Of a stretch of 64,000 nucleotides of DNA, positions 40,681 to 54,839 are shown piece after piece (positions within the stretch are counted from its first letter, which is position 1; every line of letters begins with the position of its first letter). This DNA is from Cymbidium sinense. Taxonomy: Eukaryota; Streptophyta; Magnoliopsida; Asparagales; Orchidaceae. The position numbers were made by a program, and so were the translations under genes. The notes beneath the pieces are model-generated. The model was not told the origin of the DNA and made no database searches. It was given only the letters and a program-made list of their open reading frames with translations. The stretch spans positions 63,672,474 through 63,736,473 of the forward strand of contig CM038218.1 in assembly GCA_021442155.1 (NCBI GenBank). Direction: 5' to 3'.

Positions 40681-41283
40681 ATATGACAACAGAAATGTTT
40701 TGATTGTGTCACTTATAATTTATAAAAAATCTTATAGTTCTTTTAAAATAATATTTTATTTAAATTATGTATCATAAATATTTGTTTAATGTGAGAGGTA
40801 ACTTTGTAGTTATTTTATTTTTCAGAAATTAACTATAATTATATTTGACTATTAAAGTTTATGATTATTTTTTTAAAATTTTGTGATGAAAAATTAATTT
40901 TTGACAATCAAGGTTATTATTGACTTTTTCAAAAAAAATTTATTTGTGACACTGATAATAATTTTTAAAAATATTATTTTCTCTATAATAATTTATTATG
41001 ATAAAGCTGCAACTGCTCTTAACGGATCCTTAATCTTGAGTCAAATTTTTTATTTAATCAATTTTGTTCGTGATAAGTTCTTTAAGTCAAATTTTTTATT
41101 TAATCAATTTTGTTCGTGATAAGTTCTTTGGGGATGGAATAACCCCACAGCTCACACCAATATGGCCTCTCAAATGTTTCCAAAAACTATAAGGAGTCAG
41201 CCTTGATTTATAGTGCATTTTTCTTCCATATATTTTTGATTTATTTAATAATTGACTTATATTGCCATCTGGCCTGTTTTGGT
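40681..41283. other. Private insertion in unit 2, probably MITE plus small tandem duplication
   Basis: This stretch has no counterpart in duplication unit 1. Part of it (40790-41020) resembles 26035-26320. It also contains a perfect 46-bp-period tandem duplication (41041-41129). Confidence 0.45.
41041..41129. repeat. Perfect tandem duplication, 46-bp period
   Basis: Two identical 43-base copies, starting with 'tcaaattttttatttaatca' at 41041 and 41087, separated by 'aag'. Confidence 0.95.
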
Positions 41284-42940
41284 TGGAATTTAAATTAAGC
41301 AATTTCAAATAAATTATATTAAGCTAAATTTTAAGGAGAGATATTTCAAAAAAAAAAAAGGTAAGATATATATGTTAATTCGAGACACTTAATTAGTTTT
41401 ATTTTGAATTCGATATTGGAAATAATAACCAAGCAAGAATAATTATAAATAAGCATGATTTAAATACTAACTAATTAAAATTATGTTGATCTATTTTAAG
41501 TATTTCTCAATTAAGAGGATCATTAATCATAAATAATTATTAATTATAATAGTAAATTAATTAATTAACCATTAATTACAATAATTTATAAGTAGTGCAA
41601 CTTTAAGTTGATAAAAATTATAATTAATCCTTAACTACTTAAATATAAATAATTAATACTTTTTTTGTTAAATTTTCATTTATTAATTAATTAATTTTCT
41701 TATACCTCCTTTCTATTAATTTATACTAATAAAATTTTTACCAAGCTTAACTAAACTCCAATTAGAAGAGCCTGCTTAAGCTTAAACATCGATAAAACTA
41801 AGCTAATTAGCTTGATATTATCCCATCATTAAGTCAACCTATGAGTTAAGCTGAGCTTAAGATTGCTTTCAAAGATTATTTGACTCTTAAGCAATAGTTA
41901 ATCCAGCTTAAGTCAACCCCAACTGCCTTGTGTGGCGCATAAATCAATAATAACATATGCTAAACATCGCTTATCTGATGCAGACGTCAGGCATCAAATT
42001 GGGATAACATGAATCTTCAGGAGCTACATTCGGGCCCATTTGGTTAGTAGGAGATGGATAATAATTCAGAATTAATGATAATTTTTTTTTTAATCATTTC
42101 AAGTTAATGTAATTAAATTTTCATTAATATTGGTTTTGATTTCTAAAAAATAATTGAATCTAGTGAAATATGATGATTTAATTATCACAATTAATTAAGA
42201 AATAATTTTTATTTAGTTTTTGAATTATATTTTGCATCTAAAAATAATAATGTATATAATTGGCTCACTTTAATGCATGATGTATGTTATATATCATGTA
42301 AGCTGAAGTGGTTTTGCAAGTGAAGACTGTTAAATTTAATAGACACATAGATTATATGAGTTCATTAAAAATTTCAACTATTTAGGATTTATGTATTAAT
42401 TATACTTAATTTTTTTTATAAAAAGTGTGTGATGAAAATTATTAATATGTATAATATTTATATATTTTTTCTTCCGAGTTTTATGAACAAGCATGGTAGT
42501 ATGAGTAGTTGTCAGAAAATTACGATCCGATTTTTTAAAAATAAAAAAATTATATTATTCATCACAATTTTTTAGACAGAACTCTATTCTGCAGCAGCTC
42601 CATAGTTGCTTTTTAGCTCTATTCTGCAGCAGCTCCATGGTTGCTTTTTCAGACAACTAAAATTTTCATTCAATTTTACGACACTTAAGATGATAAATTA
42701 TTATTTATTGCACACTTGCAAATAGTTAACATGATAAATTTTAAGAGATGAGATTTTGTAGAATCACAAGCATAAAATGAACTGATAAAAAAACTAATTA
42801 GCTTAAGAAGAAGTAATAATAGGTAACAATTGATCCTGTTCAAAATTCATTTTCGTATGTCAAGTCAACGACAAAAATAGAAGCCGTCTACTTTCTGGTA
42901 ATTTTGGAGTTCTTAAACTGTAACTGCCATGAAATATCGT
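41284..42940. other. AT-rich intergenic DNA of unit 2
   Basis: The start (41283-41340) is collinear with 28183-28240 of unit 1. No gene is visible. At 42585-42652 'ctctattctgcagcagctcc' and the following 'gttgcttttt' occur twice, about 36 bases apart. Confidence 0.5.
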
Positions 42941-42949
42941 TGAATGATA

Positions 42950-43062
42950 ATGAATGATTTAATTTTAGTACCCGGATATTAATGACATTCCCACCCACAA
43001 GATGGGTGGGGTGTTGGGTGGATACCCGTCCCAAAAAAAAAAAAAAAAAATTCGACTGGCAT
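42950..43062 (+). mobile_element. Second SINE copy, internally deleted
   Basis: The 3' half, 'cccacccacaagatgggtgg' to a run of 18 A (43033-43050), matches the SINE at 30440-30646. Upstream, the A/B-box part is missing or highly diverged. Flanks on both sides match those of the unit 1 SINE: a 'ccatgaaatat' block before, and 'gggagagactaaagctcat' after. So it is the duplicate of the same insertion and not a new one. Confidence 0.75.
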
Positions 43063-43189
43063 AAGATTTTAATTTCACATTATTATGGGAGAGACTAAAG
43101 CTCATCATTCTATGATTGGATCAACTTAATAATATGAACTAAATATTTATCAAAACTAATTAGATTAGCTGATCTATACATTGACTGAG

Positions 43190-46100
43190 AGTAATATGCT
43201 GCAAATATTTTGGTGGAGAATATATTCAAGGAATTCAGTACTGTTCCAAGCCTTAAACAGCTTTATATCTTAACAGAGAATATCTTACTTCCGACGAACA
43301 AAAACTGGTGCTAATTAATTTTTTTTTAATATTAGTTACATTTTGTAATAGCCAAAAGAAATATTGGAGTATTCTTACGAATTTGCTGAAGAACAGCCCA
43401 CAATAAAACCTATTGGGAGACTTAATGATGGAATTAAAACTTTTATTGAGAGAGATTAAAAAAAGTATTTAAAATTTCAACTGAGAGACTTAAGAGTTGG
43501 TTTTATATTTGAAATAAAAGAAATGAAAGAATTTAAAAAAAGGATTACTTTATATAGTTGAGAAACTTTATAAATTCGACGCTTTTTTTTTTGTTTGATT
43601 GATAAAATGTAATATACAAGAATTGAAGGTTGACAGGCGTCGAGGGTGTCGACGTCGGGCCGGCCGGCGGCAGGCGCTGGGCGCTGGGCCCCGCACATCA
43701 CTTTACATTAGCCAGATGATTTAAATCAATTCCAAATACATTAAATAAATTATCTAAGTATATTTAGATTACATTATATTATACTGAAATTTTTTACTTT
43801 ACTTATAATCAAACGCTTGAAATATTCAAAAGCGTACATTTGTATTCCAAATACACGCTACAGAATAGCCCCTTAGAGTGCTTTTGGGACGACGTTGTGC
43901 CTGCAATGTATTTTGAGCTATGCTATTGCAAGCAGGGGCGGAACCACCTTGGTTCAATTCTTCTTTCTCCCTTAAAAAAAATATTAGTTTTTAGAATTTG
44001 CCTATCCTCAATTTATATTTTGTCCAATCAATCCCTCAAAAAAAAAAAAAAAAACTCAATATAACCATTACTCTGAATCAATTAATTAATTAATTAAATT
44101 AAAATCTCATAAATTGTTTTTCTATAAATTTGATGGCATTATTTTACTAATTATTTATATTTTTTTATAAAATATTATTTTATGTCTTTTATTTTTTTAA
44201 TTATTATTATTTATTATTATTATATTATTTAATTATTTAAAGATTTTGCACACTCTAAAAGAAGGAACTATTTACGCCCCTTGCTGCAAGTGTTTAGCAA
44301 ATCGCAGTAAAGCTGTCTTTGAAGAATCTGTAATGTAAAAAATATTATATCAAATAAAAAGGTATAATTTTATTTTTTGAAAATAAAAATAAAAATTATA
44401 ATATTCATCACAGTTTCTTTAGATAATAATTTCATCACTATTTTTTTACATTATTAATTATCTCAAACATACTTTTAGACACTTTTTCCAGTAGTAAGCC
44501 AAAGAGATATCACAATCATAACTAAAAGGACATTTTCAGTATTTTATTTTATTGCCCTACATTATAATTAGCCATTTAGTGAAATACTTATTTTCAATGC
44601 TATGCTCCTTTCGATGTCAATTACATATAATATATCCAGAAAAAATTTGTTTGAGATTAATAGCTTTCCTATCATCTATTAAATAAAATCATCTACGGAT
44701 GGATATTCTGCATGCACATAAATTTTTTTCTTCATAAATTAAATCCACTCATACATAGTGCCCGTTTGGGGCTGCTGCAAGCACACGATATTGCGTAAAC
44801 TACGTCGCAGAACTATTTGAATTTGACACATTTGACCAAAATTTTAGAATCCGAGACAAAGCCACCACTAAGTTAGGACTCTAGAAGCCTTCGGAGGCCT
44901 ACTTCACAACTGATTTTTTTTCATAAATTACTCCTTAGCTGCCTATGATTTTTAATTTAAATTTATCTAATTTAATTTATTAATAATTATTACTTAAAAT
45001 TTTAGTTTATGATAATTATAATTTAATAAATTTAATTATAAATTATATATTTGATAATTAATCGATTTATGGTAAATAAATAAAATTTAAAATATTGATT
45101 ATTATTTATTTTATTTAATAAAATTTTGATTATTGAACAATTACTTTAGTGAATAATTAATTAGAGATTTACTAATTAATATTAAACTATATATTTATAA
45201 TTAATTAATTTAATAATTTAATATTAGTATTATTTATTATGTGATATATAATCTCTTAACGTAATTTAAAAAGACTTATGTTTATATATGTAAATAAATT
45301 ATCTTATTTTCTTCACTATGTTTCATAATATTCAACACATAAGGATCTTTTAGTATTTTTTTTATATAAATAGTTGCAGCATAATAAATTCTGAACTGAG
45401 TATTTCAAATAGAATCATAGTTTCAGCAACAACTTTTTATCACCAACTTCTTTTGATATAGATTTAACAGTTACTTCTAAAAAAATTATAGCTGTTCCAA
45501 AAAGGCCCATTTGTTTTAAAATATTTTTTTTATTTGATTTTTTTTTTCACTTCAGGTGCGTACTTTTAGTTCTCATAACAGATAATAAAGAGAATTATTG
45601 ATTGTGTAAAACGCATAAACATCACTGTTTTATTAGTAACAAAATATCCTGTGCAAAGCTCAAGCTCCAAAAAATTTTACTTGGCATGTAGAAAAAAAAA
45701 AAAAAAACTTTACAGATTACCAGATATATCCTTTAAAACTCTCCTAAAAGAATACCTACCGATATATGGGAAAGGCAATGATTTAACCAAATGCATAGGG
45801 GCTATTGAGTTGGCTGAAAAAAAAAAATGCAATATAAAAAGAATATAATATAAAAGGAATACAGTATAAAAAGATTAATTTACGGTTATTTGATTGAGAG
45901 TTTTACGAATTCATGACTTTGCTTTTTTCTATTTGGTAAAAAAATAATGTAAAATATTTTGAAAATTTTGATCTTCTGACGATGATTGGTGGCGATTGGC
46001 GGGGCGTAATGACATGACAACATAGGTGTATTTAGAATTCGCTCAAATCGGATAAATTCCAAATACATCAAAAATGACTTATGTAATGTATTTTAAATGT

Positions 46101-46900
46101 ATTACATTATCTTGAAAATTTTACTTTATACTGTGCCAAATATAAAAAAAAATAAAAATTCCTACATTTACTTTACTTTATATCCAAAATTTATGCAACC
46201 AAACAGCCGTATAATTGTAGTGATAAAAACTATTGCTAAATTATCGAAGTTCGTAATATTTGAACCACTGCAATCAAGAGTGGCTTAGATTTATGATTTT
46301 ATTAATGAGGATATGGAATTCGATGGCTACGTAAAGACGAGCCTTCGTCTCTGTTGGTATGTCTTGCGTGCATTAAAGGCCTTGGCATACCTTTTTGATT
46401 ATGATAGAATGGATGCATGCGACAGAAAAATGTCTCCTCGACCAACCTCCTAGACAAATTTGGGAAATTTACATACATATCATGGAATTTTTATGTATTT
46501 ATATATTTCACATCCAAATTTAAATATTTACAAAATCTTCACTTTGAAAAAGGTGTATTCACTGAAAAAAAAAATAACAAGTGGTATTTTTGATGTAATA
46601 ATAAAGATTTAAGTGTTATTTAAGTAAAAATTAAAGTTTAGGTGTGAAAAAATTGCGTGGCATGTATATAAATCCCCCAAATTTATAATACTTTGATGGT
46701 TAAACTGCTAAAGAGATTTCAAGACGTTTCATCCAAAATTTATAATTTTTGGATAAAACGCTAAAATCTCGCCCAAACTAATTGAGTTTTTGCCTAAAAT
46801 CTAAATGTTAGTCGTTTTCAGAACGGCTTCACAGAAATAGATCGCTAACCACAGCATGTGACCCGAAATCATCGAAACTGGAGAACCTATTTTAACACGA
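43190..46900. other. AT-rich intergenic DNA of unit 2 with MITE-like segments
   Basis: No gene is visible. Two related segments (about 43545-43850 and 45885-46210) share an 'attccaaatacat' block and an overall layout with a GC-rich core. A possible hAT-type MITE lies at about 44760-45515, with weakly similar ends ('gcccgtttggggctgct' and the complement of 'agctgttccaaaaaggccc'). I could not confirm target duplications. Confidence 0.4.
43635..43695. other. Isolated GC-rich patch
   Basis: About 60 bases of almost pure G and C ('cgggccggccggcggcaggc' at its core) within AT-rich DNA, in the core of a MITE-like segment. Confidence 0.7.
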
Positions 46901-46919
46901 AAGCACTCATAGGAAGGTC

Positions 46920-48200
<1,281 letters not shown>

Positions 48201-48249
48201 ATTGATAATTGATTCTATCATGCTTCACTGCTACTATAGCTTAAATTCA

Positions 48250-50290
48250 ACTAGCCAAAGATAGATAGAGAATCATGTCCCCGAGTCGCCAATCTGGGCT
48301 CGAAATTCACCGACCTCTTTGATGAAAAGAGTGGTTTAAAAGTGTCGGTGTAATTTTCAGAAGATAGATGAGATAGTAGATAAGACACTACCCAAAGATT
48401 TCACCCTCATTTGGTGAGGACTTTAGATCTGGTTCTAAGTTTCTTATAGGCGCAAGCCCCTATAGTTAATTACCCCTCCCAATAAGTGTGAGAGAACTTT
48501 AGATTAAGGCCAGTCATTAGATCGTTTAATGCGTAGCATATAGTAGCAGCATGTAGAGTTTTAGAATTTAGATTATGAAATTCATCATTTCATTTAAACT
48601 GATGGTTAAGGAATGATGGCGTGCGATCTAGATCTCATGGTTCCGTCATCCAGGCGATGCGGTCCACTAGTCTACTTAGTCGGAGGTAGTACGACGAAGG
48701 ATCCTCATCAACAACACATGGGTTATGTCGTCCAAGCAATCCTTGTAGACCTGGGGTGGTGTTTGTCCAAGAAGACAGTCTTAAGTCTACCTTAGCTGGC
48801 AGATGGATGTTTGTCATATCAAGTATACCTTATGATTTATAACTCAAAGGGCAAAGCCATTGGGGAGCATACGGGCTACGGTTGCGATCATAATATAATG
48901 GAGTGAGCCCACCGTCGAGGACTCACTGCACTTCATCGTGGAACTCTTGGGCCAACCGCTTCAAAGGACACGAGCCACATCCTTACTGGCGAGAGATTGA
49001 TTGAGAGTGAACATATCAGAACACTTGATTTGACATTGGTTCCTTTATGAGCTAGAGTTTTCTTAATTTGTCACCCCCGACAAATAGTTACGAAAGGTAA
49101 ATAGATTGAGTTTGATTTAAGTTTTTAGTGATAGAGTTTCATTTAGACAATTTTTTAGATATACAGTGAATTTGAGTTAATTTGATTAATTTGGATATAT
49201 TTAAGAGTTTTATATCTTGTCAACTCTGTTTAGTTGCTAACAGAGGATTATATATCCTATTAACTTCTTAGCTACGAGGATTAGATCTACGTCACGACAA
49301 AATCGGTTTTGGATATTTCACCGATTTGAAACTCTTTTTTAGGTTTTAGGTTTTGTTAACGGGAAGAGTCAAGACTCAATACGTTTAAGAGATTAAATCC
49401 TGTCAACTCTGTTTAGCTGCTAATAGAGGATTAGATCGACTGTCACTTGACAAAATCAATTTTTTTAGATGTTTAACTCATTTGAAACTATTATTATAAG
49501 TTTTTAGGTTTTGTTAACCCGGATCCAGTCCTAAGACTAAACCGAGAAACAACCTACGCAATATCCTTAGACACTTGAATTTAAGCATTCAACATAGTGT
49601 AGGGGTCCATGTGAGTATATATTGATTATTTATTTATCTAAGGAGACAATCTTAAGTCTACCTTAGCTGATAGAGGGCTATTTTTCCTATCAAGTATACC
49701 CTATGATTCACAACTCAAAGAGCAGAGCCATTGGAGAGCATCTGAACATGTGATCGTAATATAATGGAGCGGCCAAACCACCCGATTAGAGAACTCGGTC
49801 ATAGCGCTTCATGTGGAGCCTACCCGGCCACATAGAGAGAACGCACGTCCTTCTTGCGTGAGATTGATTGAGAGTGAACATAGCAGAATACTTGATTTGA
49901 CATTAGCTCCTTTGTGAGTTAGAGTTTTTTTAGTTTGTCACCCCCAACAAACAATTACGAAAGGTGAATAGATTGAGTTTGATTTGAGCTTTTAATGATA
50001 GAGTTTCATTTAAGCTATTTTTTAGATTGATATTTGATTTGAATTGATTTGATTAGAAAAATTGATTGATTTGAATATGTTGAAGAGCTTTAGATCCTCC
50101 TCGTTTAGGCTGCTAATAGAGGATGAGATCTACTATTACCTCACAGAATCAATTTCTCAGATATTTCACTGATTTAAAGCTCTTATTATATGTTTTTAGG
50201 TTTTGTTTACACGGACCCAGTCCTAAGACTAAACCGAGAAGCAACCCGCACAGCATCCTCAAACATTTGAATTTAGGCATTCATAATAGA
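48250..50290 (+). repeat. LTR-like region with an 870-bp direct repeat
   Basis: The block 'cttaagtctaccttagctg' begins at about 48780 and again at 49653, and the two copies run in parallel for at least 640 bases ('gattgattgagagtgaacat', 'gtttgtcacccc' or a variant, 'ctaagactaaaccgagaa'). Smaller units of about 150-175 bp with 'gctaatagaggattagatc' lie inside. The stretch from 48270 matches the reverse complement of 23480-25470. No coding sequence is seen. It is broken at 50293 by a hAT element and resumes at about 56328. Confidence 0.75.
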
Positions 50291-51179
50291 GCTAGGGTGT
50301 AAACGCGAACTTCAGCGGCCGAGTTTGTTGATTCGCTCGTTTTTATTATTTTGTTCAAATTGTGTTGAAATAGCTTCGTTTATAGTCGTTGGTGTTAAAA
50401 AATAATCATGTTCGTTTAGGCTCGTGTTCTCGAAATTAGCTTCGATTTTATATTTTAATAATTTTTTTATTTTTTATTTTTAATTAAAAATAATTATTAA
50501 AATCTTATCACGATGCGAAATCTATTGACAAAATTAAAGCTAAAAAATATACAATTATATAAAATAATTATATACAATCATAATTATTATTTTTACACTA
50601 AAAAAAAGCTTTGTTACACAAAAAATTAAAATTAGAGATTCATTCAAAGATTTAAAATCAAAATTATATACTGATTAAAATTTATGTTCTTAAATTAAAT
50701 AATTTTCAATAAGAGATTCAAAATCATTTTTTACACAAAATTGAACACAACTTCAAATACTAATTTATAGTCAACAAAATTCACAAACTCATATATCATA
50801 TATGCATATACAAATTTACAAATTCATAACTTATATAATTTACAAATTTATAGATTTACAACTTTCTAAAATAAATTCAACCTAAAATTTTATATGATCA
50901 TATACAACTTACAATTTCAAAAAATAAAAGCTAAGAAAATTCAAAATTTACAATTTCCAAATATCAATTTCTAATCAAATCATTTGCTTCAGCTTTAATA
51001 TTAAAGCTTTATAGTCTTCTTTGCTTTCTTATCTTTCCAACCAATCTTGAATCTTCAAATTTGTAATCTGCTTTATGTTAACAAAACTAGCAAAAATTAT
51101 AAAATAAATATTATGAGTGGGCTCGAAACTAAAATAAATAATCATTGATCGATAAAATAGTATGAATATTAGACATTCA

Positions 51180-51425
51180 AAAGGCGATAAAATGAAAGAT
51201 TAATATTAATAAGAATAGGATCACAAAAAAAATGAAAATAAGTGTAGCATTTGTTCCAAATTGACAAAATAAAATCACAAAAAATGACAATAAATTCACA
51301 AAAGATGATAAAATGAAAGATTAATATTAATAAGACTAGGATCTGTAAAAAAAATGAAAATAAGTGTAGCATTTATTCCAAATTGACAACAATGAAATCA
51401 CAAAAAAAATAAAAATAAGCGAAGC
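51180..51425. repeat. Tandem repeat, about 121 bp, two units
   Basis: Units share 'gataaaatgaaagattaata' and 'aaaataagtgtagcattt', starting near 51181 and 51302. Confidence 0.85.
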
Positions 51426-51699
51426 ATGTGTTCAAAAAAATCCAAACTATTAAGCTAACTATCATTGATTAAATGATGACAATCGAAAATTGACAAAAGT
51501 AATCTCAAAAAATTAAATTAAATATTTGAAAATACATACACCAATATCAAGCTAAGTTGCATCATACATCTATTTATAGTTTTTTATCATAGCGTTAATG
51601 TGTAATATTACAAGTGATATTAATAATGTAACATATGTTCCAAATTGACCAAGTGTAGCATCAAAAGATCTTATCATAGCCCAATAAGGATGCAAAGAA

Positions 51700-51890
51700 C
51701 AAAACCAGCCAGCATATGTGTAATGCACAAAGAGCAAAACCAGCAAGCAAACAAAGAACCAAACCAGCCAGCAAACAAAGAACCAGCCAGCAAACCTTCT
51801 AGATATGAAAAATCGGGCAGTTGAAAAAGAACCAGCCAGCAAACCAACCAGCCAGCAAACAAAGAACCAGCCAGCAAACCAACCAGGAAT
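51700..51890. repeat. Minisatellite (accagccagcaaacaaag type)
   Basis: The unit 'accagccagcaaac' with optional 'aaag' spacers recurs about seven times between 51703 and 51887. Open minus-strand frames here (rich in Leu, Trp and Phe) are repeat artefacts. Confidence 0.85.
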
Positions 51891-52824
51891 TACAGAAGTC
51901 TATCAGAGAACTAGAGAAGAGATGGGAATACAGCAACAGATTAGAAGAAACAGGTAAAGGGTTGCTCCCCACCACAAAGACAACCTGCTGGACAAAGGAC
52001 CCGAAAATTCTGCAATAAACTCAATAGTCCAATTCTGCCAACAGTCTGCCAATTAAATTTAAACGTTTATGCAATCGGGAGCAAAGAGAAAATAAAGAAA
52101 GAAATTCTAATAAATTTTCTAGTTAATGTCATGGTTAATGGCAGTATAGCTGTAGCAATGAAGCGATCCCTTTTCGGGACTAAACTGTATAACGTTGAAT
52201 CCATAGAAGCAGAAAAAAGAGAAGGCCAGAAGACACAATATTATATAGCAACCTCACAATCGATTACCGATTGCTTTAAGTAACCTCCATTCATAGCCAA
52301 CAATGAAGTTTTCTTACACAGGCGTGTATGTTCGAGAAATCGCAACCCATCAATGTATACAAGAAATAAAATGAAATTGCAAACCAGCTTCATCCACAGA
52401 TAAAACAAATCCACTTCCATAATTCAAAAAAAAAAAAGCAGAACTAATGAAAAACACCAAGACAAATGTTAGCTCTGTATATGCTAAAAGATATGCAAGG
52501 AAAAAGGTTTTCATGCAGCCATGAAGAACTATTTTCATCCTTACAAGTTACAGTTTATCAAAAATGCATTCCTGTTTAGTCTGTAAGAAAAATGTCAGCT
52601 CAAAGATTAAAGTGAATATCAGCATGTCAAAAGTAATATCCAACAACCAAACAGTTAATCATCAAAATAAGTATTACAACCAGCATAATGAAACAACATA
52701 AGTAATATCTTTCAGAAACTGCTAGATATGGTTGTATCCTTCTCCAAAGCTAAATATTTTCCGGTAGTTTAACATAAAGGTTCTCCTCCTCCATTAACTC
52801 TTGCTGAAATAAAAGTGGATAACA

Positions 52825-54839
52825 TTATAGAATGAAATTTATCAAATTTATTAAATAGACTAAATTAAGTTGGAAAAGTACCAAAGGATCTTTAATGTTG
52901 GGCTGAGTGCCTCTAATCCAACTAGCTGTACATACAAGTGCATTGACTATTTTTGGTGATAAAGAGCTCCTATAATCATCAAGAACTCTACCACCAAGAC
53001 TAAATGTAGATTGGATGCACCGGTGGTGATGGGAATTGTTAAAACATCCACAGCCATCTTGGACAAAATAGGATACTTGAGAGTATTCATCTTCCACCAC
53101 TCAAGAACATCAAAAAATCACTATTGCTCATAAATAATCCTTCCTCCAAATATATTTGCAAATCGATTTTGATGGTGAATAGAACACAACAACAAAATCG
53201 AAATCCTAACATAATCAAAGTTTGATGAAAAGGGCACATCAACTATTTGCTTGATGATCCACTAATGTTGAAGAGCTTGAACTATTATCTATTGAATCTT
53301 ATATATCTCCCAAATAACATCCTCAACTCTTAATCTTGGACTCTATCTCAAAACTAGAGTATATTTTAGAAATGTAAAAAGTAATGAATTTCATTTTGAG
53401 ATGGATCAAATGCGGCCACAACCATGAGTAGATTGCATTCTCCCAATATTTTCAAATTTAATTTTCATAGTAGTGGCCATTTGCTTGACAAATTGATCCA
53501 AGGAATTGCACTCTTCATTAAGCAATTTCTTAACATGCATGCATGGTAGGAAGAAACAAATTGGTAGTTGGATAAGAAGAACTGAAACCATTTTTGTCAC
53601 ATTATGGAAAAAAAAAACCTTCTTTTGCTATGCCATTCAATCTCGAAGGTAACCACTTGTAGTTAGAATCTCGATGATAATGAATGAACAGGTAAATAAA
53701 AGCAGACTCAAGCATTAAGTAAGTGGAGTTCCACCTTGTAGGAACATCAATATATAATCCCTTTGAAGTAGGGACCCCTAACTGTTTCGCCACTTCAACA
53801 AACTTATGTAAATGAGAAGGAGATTTTTTGAGGTATTTTACTGTCTCCCTTATTTTAACGGTTATTTGTTGCACCTCTTTCAACCCATCTTGAACCAGTA
53901 TATTCAAGATGTGAGCACAACATCTAACATGAAAGAAATGACCACGAAAATATAACTTCCTCTCTTTGAAAATTATTTTTAAAGCATTTGCGGACATCAT
54001 TATTACTAGCATTATCCAGGTGTGAGTAGATACCTTGTCCCAAATTCCAATCTAGAAACAATCACATATAGCATCACAAATAAAAGTACGTGTGTGGAGG
54101 ATCAAGTTTCATAAAGTCGATGATTCTCTAATGTACCGAATCATCAATAAAGTGAATTGTTAAGCACATGTAGCCTTGTTTGATTTGATGTCCAACAATC
54201 AAGTCAAAGAAACTCATGAATGCACTTAAGAAAATTTTTCAATCTCTCTTTTTTTCTTTTCATAAACTTTCATGTAATCACTTCTAATTGTGTTTCTAGA
54301 TACCTTCTCATAATTGGGATTCAATACCTTCAAAAGAATATTAAACCACATATGCTCAACCATCTAAACGGATACTCATGCACAATCATCTTTGCAATTA
54401 TCTCCCTCAAGATGATCATAATTTTTGGGGTCATGGAATAATGGAATCTCATTTTGAGTTGACATCAAAAGGCATAAAATTTAATTTTTTTGCCTTTTTT
54501 TGCCAATTCAACAACCGCTTATTCTTGGTCTTGATTTTTTCACATTCCTTCACGCAAAAAAGTTGTGAAGTTGTGCCGCTTTTGATTTATGAAATTTTTT
54601 ACGTGATAATATATGCATTGTAAAGAGGGTATACTCTCCCCTTAAATCTAGTGGTTTCTATAAAATACTCTCACTGAAGAAGATACTCTCTTCCTACCTC
54701 TCTTAGGGTTGACATCAACACTAGTAGTCTCAAATGTATGCTCCTCTGATTCAACTTGTTGTGAAGTACTTGGTATATTATTACCTACAACTAAATCATT
54801 ACCACATGATGCAGACTGAGAATGATCCACATTAGACAT
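52825..54839 (-). pseudogene. hAT (ricesleeper/DAYSLEEPER-type) transposase, broken
   Basis: On the minus strand the frame begins MSNVDHSQSAS at 54839. Then come VEHMWFNILLKVLNPNYEKV- and RNTIRSDYMKVYE-type segments (about 54366-54245), followed by HVRCCAHILNILVQDGLKEV and VPTRWNSTYLMLESA (within 53602-54012), the standard hAT transposase core. The C-terminal dimerisation region, with GGRVLDDYRSSLSPK and NALVCT, lies at 52825-53100. The domain order fits the family. Stops and frameshifts (for example between the core and C-terminal parts) make it inactive. In intact form it cuts and pastes the element. No BED finger is cleanly visible. Confidence 0.85.

Noticed and set aside
44760..45515. hAT-type MITE with gcccgttt-like ends
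   Set aside because: The two ends match only about two thirds and no 8-bp target duplication is visible, so I mention it only as a possibility.
54220..54623. Plus-strand frames of 73 and 81 codons
   Set aside because: They are antisense to the hAT transposase remnant.
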